Shown piece by piece: positions 15,136 through 19,327 of a stretch of 19,327 nt of DNA (the first letter of the stretch is position 1; the number at the start of each line of letters is the position of its first letter). The translations under genes were made by a program, and so were the position numbers. The stretch is from assembly GCA_016198605.1 (NCBI GenBank), contig JACQIG010000002.1:1-19327 (forward strand), given 5' to 3'. The DNA comes from Candidatus Aenigmatarchaeota archaeon (lineage in GTDB: Archaea > Aenigmatarchaeota > Aenigmatarchaeia > QMZP01). The notes beneath the pieces were generated by a model. That model had not been told where the DNA came from, ran no database searches, and worked only from the letters and a program-made list of their open reading frames with translations.

Positions 15136-15975
15136 TCATGAACCTTCTATTTTCACTTTGCCCTTTAAATATTGTGCCGCATTATGGCCTTTTGCCAGCA
15201 GCGGGCCGATTGTCTCCTTGGTTATCATGCCTGATTCCATTGCCACTGCCATGGCCTCCCTGTATGCCCTCCCAAGGAAAAGCCTGATGTTCTCCCTTGT
15301 GTAATAGCCCATGTTCAGCGTGAGGTTGAACGCGCTGTTTGCCCCTTGCCTCAGGTCTGAAAGGTATTTCTCCTGCGGTATGAACAGCACGTCCCTGGTG
15401 TATATTGTCCCGTTGTCATAGACCGCTACGAGGTTGAGGCCTATCTCTATGGGCTCTATGCCCAGCTTGGCCAGCATGTCTGCCAGGGGCTTCTCTATAA
15501 CCTGGCCCTCCTTTGCGACTACCGTGTCCTCTTTTATGGATATCTTGTCGCCGTCCACCTTTGCGGGTATCTTGGCCCTCTGGAATTCGCCGATTATCGG
15601 GCCCGGGGGGAATGGCGTGGGGCCTGCCCTGACGATTATTTCCCTGGGGGCTATGTCGCCGGGCTTTGCCGCGGCGGTTGATTTTGATTCGCTAAGCAGC
15701 CTTGCAAGCCTGAACGGGTTCATCCTGGTCATGAGCAGCGCAGGCTCCCCTGTTATGTATTTGCCAAGGCTTGCCATTCCGTTGCCGCCTTCAAAGATTC
15801 TTGTTATGAGCCTCTTCTTGACCACCCTTATCATGACTTCACCGCGCAGCTTGTTCCTCATGTCGTGCAGTTGCTTGCCGGGGAGCTTGTGCATGTTGAG
15901 CACGCCTATCACGGGGTATTGACTGACCATCTCCCTCACCTCTTTCACCGTATTTAACTTCCTTTGCGATGCCAT
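15136..15975 (-). CDS. rpl10: Ribosomal protein L10/P0 lacking the usual C-terminal tail
   Basis: P0 anchors the L12 stalk dimers to 23S rRNA together with L11. The rRNA-binding N-terminal domain (about 1-105) and the archaeal inserted domain (about 106-205; GPTPFPPGPI near its start) are both intact. The helical spine that binds L12 begins at about 225: helix one near TRENIRLFLGRAYREAMAV and helix two near ITKETIGPLLAKGHNAA. The protein ends at residue 279 in KVKIEGS. Other archaeal P0 proteins, such as Pyrococcus (about 340 residues), continue with a third L12-binding helix, an acidic hinge and a GLGALFG end. Only 25 bases separate the stop from rpl12, so no shifted frame could encode the missing part. 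It starts four bases after rpl1, whose last bases include GTGTGA as a possible ribosome binding site. Confidence 0.95.
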   Translation of the reverse strand: MASQRKLNTVKEVREMVSQYPVIGVLNMHKLPGKQLHDMRNKLRGEVMIRVVKKRLITRIFEGGNGMASLGKYITGEPALLMTRMNPFRLARLLSESKSTAAAKPGDIAPREIIVRAGPTPFPPGPIIGEFQRAKIPAKVDGDKISIKEDTVVAKEGQVIEKPLADMLAKLGIEPIEIGLNLVAVYDNGTIYTRDVLFIPQEKYLSDLRQGANSAFNLTLNMGYYTRENIRLFLGRAYREAMAVAMESGMITKETIGPLLAKGHNAAQYLKGKVKIEGS

Positions 15976-15979
15976 AACG

Positions 15980-16663
15980 TCACACGGTTATCTTCACCGG
16001 CTTGCCCATGGTGAGTTTTATGTGCGCGGATTTTATGTTGTTCTTGCCCTTGGGCAGCTTTTCGCCAACGAAGTTTATTACGCCCTCTATGTTTGCCGCC
16101 ACATTCTCTGGCTCCATGTCTTCGGTGCCTATCCTGAGGTGGATGGCGGGGGATTCCTTCACGGTTATCTTCACGGACTTCCTTGCCTTCTCAACAAAAG
16201 ACAGCACCTTGGCCTTTGGGGGTATTGGCTTGGGCATCCTGTCCCTTGGGCCCAGGACAGGACCCAGCGCCTTGCCGATAAGCGGCATCACAGTGGCCTC
16301 GCCCAGGAACCAGTCATACTCATTGGCTAGCCTCTTCAGCTTCTTCCTGTCAGCTGCCAGCACTGGTATCTCCGCCTTTGTTATTACAAGGTCAGCGCAC
16401 TCCCTGGCCTCCGCGGCCAGCGTGTCAGCAAAAACAGCGACCTTCAATTGCTTTCCGGTCCCCTCCGGGAAGGTGAATTCCGTATTGAGCCTGTTTTCGG
16501 GCTTCTTGAGGTCAAGGCCTTTCAGGTTTATTGAGAGGTCCCATGATTGCCTGAAGTTTCTCTTCCTAGAACCAGCCAGGGCCTCCCTGACCTTGTCAAG
16601 GACGGTTATCCTCTCTTCCTTTACTTTTGCCTTAGCCTTAGCCTTTGCCTTTTTCTTCGCCAT
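15980..16663 (-). CDS. rpl1: Ribosomal protein L1
   Basis: L1 binds 23S rRNA at the exit-site stalk, helps release deacylated tRNA, and in archaea represses its own operon by binding its mRNA. This 227-residue copy opens with a low-complexity Lys/Ala extension (residues 2-14) before the conserved body. Conserved segments include SWDLSINLKGLDLKKPENR, FLGEATVMPLIGKALGPVLG and the rRNA-binding C-terminal half (ITVKESPAIHLRIGTEDM). The ribosome binding site AGGAGGA lies at 16668-16674, five bases before the ATG. It heads the unit rpl1-rpl10-rpl12 and is separated from rpl11 by an unrelated membrane-protein gene. I did not find an obvious L1-binding mRNA hairpin by eye. Confidence 0.96.
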   Translation of the reverse strand: MAKKKAKAKAKAKVKEERITVLDKVREALAGSRKRNFRQSWDLSINLKGLDLKKPENRLNTEFTFPEGTGKQLKVAVFADTLAAEARECADLVITKAEIPVLAADRKKLKRLANEYDWFLGEATVMPLIGKALGPVLGPRDRMPKPIPPKAKVLSFVEKARKSVKITVKESPAIHLRIGTEDMEPENVAANIEGVINFVGEKLPKGKNNIKSAHIKLTMGKPVKITV

Positions 16664-16667
16664 TGAA

Positions 16668-16723
16668 TCCTCCTGCCGAAGCAGTGCTGCATGGCCGGCC
16701 AGGATATATCGGTTAAGGCCGGC
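16668..16723 (-). promoter_or_regulatory. rpl1 promoter with TATA box flanked by GGCCGGC boxes
   Basis: GATATATC (16703-16710) is a TATA box whose centre predicts transcription start near 16680. That gives a leader of about 17 bases carrying the AGGAGGA ribosome binding site (16668-16674). GGCCGGCC at 16693-16700 and GGCCGGC at 16717-16723 flank the TATA box 24 bases apart. They could pair as a stem or act as two half sites for a regulator that blocks TBP. That regulatory role is speculative. Confidence 0.55.
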
Positions 16724-16766
16724 GGCATGTTTTGCGGATAAGAATTAAGAGTATTTCTGAAGCAGA

Positions 16767-17336
16767 CTATTTAAGCCTTTCCAGATTTCTTTCCAGCCTG
16801 CCTATCCTGTTCTCCACCTCTATTATCTTCCTCGCGATGTCCCTGTATTCCCGCTCCATGCTCCTCTCCAGCTCCCTGCCCCTGGCTTGGACCTTGTTGT
16901 CAACTGAGATTACCATCCTCTCAAGCCCGCGCTCGGCTGACTGGATGCGCTTTTCCATGTCTATCCTCTTGCTTTCCACCCTGAGGAACCTGCTCTCATG
17001 CATGTCCTTTATCTGTTTAGTGAAATAGTGGCTGCTGTTGAGCAGGTGGCTGACGTAGTTAAGCTGCTCCTCTATCCTCCTGTGCCTCACCTTCAGGCTC
17101 TTGTTGCGGGACTCCCCGCCTATTTTCTGCACGCCAAGCGCGACCACGAGTATCCCCAGTATTATTTCGGCCAGTGTGGGCGCTGCGGCGGCGGCAAAGG
17201 CGAGTGCTATGCCTGCCATTATGAACAGCACCCAGAACAGTTTGTCAAAATAATTATTGGTGGGCATGTGGATTTCTGAAGTAAGTGAAGACAGCCTTTG
17301 TTTTATGTCACCTTCCGGCTCGAAATTGTGCTCCAT
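16767..17336 (-). CDS. Two-helix membrane protein with long C-terminal coiled coil
   Basis: I do not recognise this 189-residue protein. After a short charged start come two adjacent membrane helices (about 32-50 and 52-69), the second with a run of Ala at its start. From about 75 to the end the sequence is highly charged, with heptad-like spacing of Leu, Ile, Met and Val (for example IEVENRIGRLERNLERLK), which predicts a long cytosolic coiled coil. The strongly basic and acidic mixture suits a structural or scaffold role on the inner face of the membrane. The start at ATG 17336 is supported by a TATA box predicting a leaderless transcript. It sits between rpl11 and rpl1, which are adjacent in many archaea, so it looks like an insertion into the ribosomal cluster. 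Confidence 0.8.
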   Translation of the reverse strand: MEHNFEPEGDIKQRLSSLTSEIHMPTNNYFDKLFWVLFIMAGIALAFAAAAAPTLAEIILGILVVALGVQKIGGESRNKSLKVRHRRIEEQLNYVSHLLNSSHYFTKQIKDMHESRFLRVESKRIDMEKRIQSAERGLERMVISVDNKVQARGRELERSMEREYRDIARKIIEVENRIGRLERNLERLK

Positions 17337-17356
17337 GGACTGGTCTTGGAAGCAAA

Positions 17357-17364
17357 TTATTTAA
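17357..17364 (-). promoter_or_regulatory. TATA box of the coiled-coil membrane-protein gene
   Basis: On the minus strand this reads TTAAATAA. Its centre lies about 26 bases from the ATG at 17336, so the transcript would begin at or within two bases of the start codon. It lies in the 66-base gap after rpl11. Confidence 0.6.
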
Positions 17365-17402
17365 GCACGACCGCTCCTTTTACAAGAGCCACACCATTGG
17401 TC

Positions 17403-17915
17403 CTAGGCCTTGGGGGGCGGTGCCGCCTTGGCAGCGCCTGCTGCCTTGGCTGCCTTGGCCTCTTCCGTCTTCTGCTTGGCCAGCTTCTTCTCGTCCTCCC
17501 TGACAGGCCCCTGGTCCACGGTCACGCCCATGCTCCTGCAGGTCCCCATGACCTGCGTGACAGCATTCTGGTCTTCAGAGCCGAACTTCAGCCTGGCCAC
17601 TTTCTTCACCTGCTCCATGCTTATGTCGCCAACCCTGGCTATGCCTGCCGCGCTGGCGCCCCTCTGCAGCCCAAGCTCCTTCTTGATGAGGGCTGAAACA
17701 GGCGGCGTGCCGACTGCTATTGAGAACTCCTTCGTGCCTGTGTCAACCATTACCTTCACGGGGACCTTTATCCCTGCAAGGTCTTTTGTTTTAGAGTTTA
17801 TTTCAGAGATAACCTTGCCTATATTCACGCCCAATGGACCGAGCGCAGGGCCAAGGGGCGGGCCTGCAGTTGCCTTCCCGCCTTCAACCATTGCCTCTAC
17901 AGTCTGTTTTCCCAT
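17403..17915 (-). CDS. rpl11: Ribosomal protein L11
   Basis: L11 binds the GTPase-associated region of 23S rRNA beside P0 at the base of the stalk. The 170-residue protein has the conserved N-terminal domain (GPPLGPALGPLGVNIGKV at about 18-35) and the rRNA-binding C-terminal domain (about 70-140; LQRGASAAGIARVGDISMEQ). A Lys/Ala/Pro-rich tail of roughly 25 residues follows (143-170, ending APPPKA) and is probably unstructured. It begins seven bases after spt5, with GTGAGA near the spt5 stop as a possible ribosome binding site. Gene order secE-spt5-rpl11 is conserved in archaea. Confidence 0.96.
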   Translation of the reverse strand: MGKQTVEAMVEGGKATAGPPLGPALGPLGVNIGKVISEINSKTKDLAGIKVPVKVMVDTGTKEFSIAVGTPPVSALIKKELGLQRGASAAGIARVGDISMEQVKKVARLKFGSEDQNAVTQVMGTCRSMGVTVDQGPVREDEKKLAKQKTEEAKAAKAAGAAKAAPPPKA

Positions 17916-17922
17916 AAGAATC

Positions 17923-18708
17923 TCACTCTTCCTCAGGTTTCTTCTCGCGCTTTTTATGCCCTTCTTCCACCACTTCCTCCGCCTTCTCGTCTACCTCTAT
18001 CTCCTCCTTTGCCGCCTCGGGTATGCCGGATTCCTCGGGCTCCTCTATCTCCGCCTCTTCCTCTGGTTCGGGCTCGTCTTCCTCAGGTTCGGGAATCTCT
18101 TTCTCCTCTTCCTTGAGCTCCTCATGTATGGCCTGTATGTCCTCGTCCACCTGCTCCCGCCGCCTCTCCTCGTCCTTGGCTATCTCTTCCGAAGTCTTTT
18201 CAAATATGCTCCTGCCCTCCTCCTCCGGCTCCTCGCGCATTCTGGGCTTGGGCTTCACCTCTGATGCCTCTGGCTTTGCCTTCTTTATTATCTTGACGAA
18301 TTCGGTGGATATTGTGACGGGGATTGGTATCGCGGCTTCCAGCAGCTCTATGGTCACGTCACCCTTGACTTTGTCCACCCTCGTTATCTTGCCCTTCTCG
18401 CCCTTGAACGGGCCGCCAACTATCTCTATGACGTCGCCCATGTCCACGGCTATCCTGGCCTTCTTGTATTCAAGGAAATTCTTTATTTCCTCCATCTTCA
18501 CGGGCTTCTCTATGAAGCCCTTCACGTGCATCATGCCCTGCAGCGCCTTGTGTATGTTCCCGGGGGAGCCCTCTATGAAGACGTAGCCCTTTATCTCCGC
18601 GGGGTGGAAGACGGACTTTACCTCTATGCTGTCATGCCTGATCTTGGTCTCAAGCATGTCTATGACGATGTCCTCCCTGCCCGTGGTCGTTCTGACAGTG
18701 TATATCAT
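17923..18708 (-). CDS. spt5: Transcription elongation factor Spt5 with acidic C-terminal extension
   Basis: Spt5 (archaeal NusG) pairs with Spt4 and clamps RNA polymerase for processive elongation. The NGN domain (about 1-85) and KOW domain (about 88-141; GDVIEIVGGPFKGEKGKI) are complete. Ordinary archaeal Spt5 ends near 145-155 residues. This one has 261, with about 115 extra residues (146-261) made largely of Glu with Lys, Pro and Asp. That tail has no predicted fold by eye except possible charged helices around 165-205. The GGTGA ribosome binding site overlaps the secE stop. The extension is in frame with no sign of fusion to a known domain. Codon pattern and base composition match the neighbours apart from the GAA/GAG bias. 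Confidence 0.95.
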   Translation of the reverse strand: MIYTVRTTTGREDIVIDMLETKIRHDSIEVKSVFHPAEIKGYVFIEGSPGNIHKALQGMMHVKGFIEKPVKMEEIKNFLEYKKARIAVDMGDVIEIVGGPFKGEKGKITRVDKVKGDVTIELLEAAIPIPVTISTEFVKIIKKAKPEASEVKPKPRMREEPEEEGRSIFEKTSEEIAKDEERRREQVDEDIQAIHEELKEEEKEIPEPEEDEPEPEEEAEIEEPEESGIPEAAKEEIEVDEKAEEVVEEGHKKREKKPEEE

Positions 18709-18715
18709 AAATCAC

Positions 18716-18886
18716 CTATATGCCGGCGAAAACGAAGGCTATGAATATCACGAAGCCTATCACTCCTATGAGGGCTATCCCTATGGAGGATATCTTGGCA
18801 GAGGTGACGAACTCGTCCCTGCTCGGCTTCCTCGCGACCTGCAGCACCCTTCTGTATTTCACCAGCAGCGCCCTGATGTTCAGCAT
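18716..18886 (-). CDS. secE: Preprotein translocase subunit SecE (Sec61 gamma)
   Basis: SecE clamps SecY in the translocation channel. This 56-residue protein has the archaeal layout: an amphipathic, basic N-terminal helix (LLVKYRRVLQVARKPSRDEF) lying on the membrane, then one membrane helix (about 33-55) ending FAGI. The conserved RKPSRDEF turn is characteristic. No ATG, GTG or TTG occurs in frame upstream before a stop, so ATG 18886 is the start. The spt5 ATG follows seven bases after the stop. The gene is short and easily missed, but gene order and motif together make it firm. A TATA element in the divergent gap at 18955-18968 would give a leader of about 46 bases. Confidence 0.94.
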   Translation of the reverse strand: MLNIRALLVKYRRVLQVARKPSRDEFVTSAKISSIGIALIGVIGFVIFIAFVFAGI

Positions 18887-18954
18887 ATTAGTCCCCGGCC
18901 TAATCCTTTCCTGGAAGAAAAGAACTAAAGGCCTGCTAAGGTTTTAGTTCGGGC

Positions 18955-18968
18955 ATTTAAATAATTAT
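18955..18968. promoter_or_regulatory. Divergent TATA element between secE and the LysM gene
   Basis: ATTTAAATAATTAT contains the dyad TTTAAA (18956-18961). Plus-strand start is predicted near 18985, about 14 bases before the LysM ATG at 18999. Minus-strand start is predicted near 18932, about 46 bases before the secE ATG. No other clear TATA box lies in the 112-base gap. Confidence 0.55.
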
Positions 18969-18984
18969 CGGTCATAGTATTTTC

Positions 18985-19002
18985 ATGGTTGTTGGCGTAT
19001 GA
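18985..19002 (+). other. Possible five-codon leader ORF overlapping the LysM start
   Basis: A short frame (MVVGV, stop TGA) begins at the predicted transcript start and overlaps the next ATG as ATGA (18999-19002). Leaderless initiation here could deliver ribosomes to the LysM gene by termination-reinitiation. It may equally be chance; the evidence is position only. Confidence 0.25.
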
Positions 19003-19327
19003 AGAAGCTAAACATGTATTCGTTGGGCCTTGTTGGCGCATTGGCATTGTCTTCGCCTTCGGCTGGCGCTGAAATTTACGGGCCTAAACGCCTGACAAAT
19101 ACTTATGCAGAGAGTGTAAAGCCTGATCTTGAGAAAGAAGCCAAACAATACCCGGGTTTGGTCACATGGGAAGATCTGTTTGGTTATGAGATAATTGTAG
19201 AAAAAGGTGACAGGTTGGAGGACATAGCAAATAAATTGGGTAAAGAATGCGGGAAAGGGATTGGCTGGGAAGATTTGTATAAAGAGAACAGAAAAATCAT
19301 AGGGCCTGATCCGGACACTATACGCCC
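18999..19327 (+). CDS. Secreted LysM-domain protein (3' end beyond window)
   Basis: The 109 visible residues begin with a Sec signal peptide (MKKLNMYSLGL...SPSAGA, cleaved near residue 24). A linker follows, then a LysM domain from about residue 63: YEIIVEKGDRLEDIANKLG, then WEDLYKENRKIIGPDPDTI. This matches the LysM pattern of GDTL, a helix, W.dIYxxNr and PDPDxIyPG, continuing beyond the window. LysM domains bind N-acetylglucosamine-containing glycans such as peptidoglycan or chitin. They are much less common in archaea, which lack peptidoglycan, so the ligand here is unknown. Base composition is clearly more AT-rich than the neighbouring ribosomal genes, which may point to transfer or fast evolution. 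The protein length and any catalytic domain cannot be seen. Confidence 0.82.
   Translation, partial: MKKLNMYSLGLVGALALSSPSAGAEIYGPKRLTNTYAESVKPDLEKEAKQYPGLVTWEDLFGYEIIVEKGDRLEDIANKLGKECGKGIGWEDLYKENRKIIGPDPDTIR

Noticed and set aside
16002..16748. 248-codon plus-strand frame
   Set aside because: It is antisense to rpl1, which is unmistakable; the hydrophobic appearance comes from Lys-rich codons read in reverse.
17410..18264. 284-codon plus-strand frame with Leu/Phe-rich hydrophobic end
   Set aside because: It is antisense to rpl11 and the Glu-rich Spt5 tail. GAA/GAG codons read backwards give Phe, Leu and Ser, which mimics membrane helices.
18626..18928. 100-codon plus-strand frame over the secE region
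   Set aside because: The minus strand encodes a complete SecE at the conserved position before spt5.
1..19327. tRNA genes, CRISPR array, insertion sequence or attachment site
   Set aside because: Reading both strands showed no cloverleaf-like sequence, no regularly spaced direct repeats, no transposase or integrase motifs and no flanking terminal repeats.

Overview
The window is archaeal chromosomal DNA. The evidence is an alanyl-tRNA synthetase with the archaeal N-terminal zinc-binding Cys cluster, stalk proteins of the aP0/aP1 type, an Spt5-type NusG next to a 56-residue SecE, an archaeal SecF, an archaeal HMG-CoA synthase/thiolase/DUF35 trio, and a geranylgeranyl-reductase-type flavoprotein. 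Promoters look archaeal: TATA boxes sit about 26 bases before the predicted transcript start, and several genes would be leaderless. Packing is very tight: ATGA overlaps, one convergent pair with no bases between stops and another with one. The six-Cys surface-protein motifs and this compactness suggest a DPANN-type archaeon (Diapherotrites or Micrarchaeota-like), but that placement is only an inference.

Layout. Positions 1-773 (-) hold a partial secF. It diverges, across one palindromic TATA element, from a lipid-reductase-like flavoprotein gene (834-1859, +). Positions 1754-4880 (-) hold a mevalonate-entry operon: HMG-CoA synthase, thiolase, the zinc-ribbon/OB-fold DUF35 scaffold, and an unidentified coupled gene whose 3' end overlaps the flavoprotein gene. 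Next, on +, come a small membrane-anchored CxxC protein (5007-5465) and a degenerate Nudix-like protein (5514-6428), which ends exactly against convergent alaS (6429-9314, -).

Positions 9375-14800 (+) hold the most unusual part: two translationally coupled genes for large cysteine-rich exported proteins. The first is a 711-residue protein with a class III (type IV pilin-like) signal. The second is a 1,097-residue modular protein with four copies of a six-Cys motif and a C-terminal membrane region enclosing a Cys-rich loop. Together they look like an undescribed cell-surface assembly.

Positions 14802-18886 (-) hold the conserved secE-spt5-rpl11-(insert)-rpl1-rpl10-rpl12 cluster. It has three oddities: a roughly 115-residue acidic extension on Spt5, a P0/L10 that lacks the usual C-terminal tail, and a coiled-coil membrane-protein gene with its own promoter inserted between rpl11 and rpl1. 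At 18999-19327 (+), a secreted LysM-domain protein runs off the window end, divergent from secE.

Functionally the window combines protein export (SecF, SecE), isoprenoid lipid synthesis (mevalonate entry enzymes and the flavoprotein), translation and transcription elongation, and exported envelope proteins. No tRNA, rRNA, CRISPR array, insertion sequence or integrase was seen. No gene-free stretch exceeds about 110 bases.
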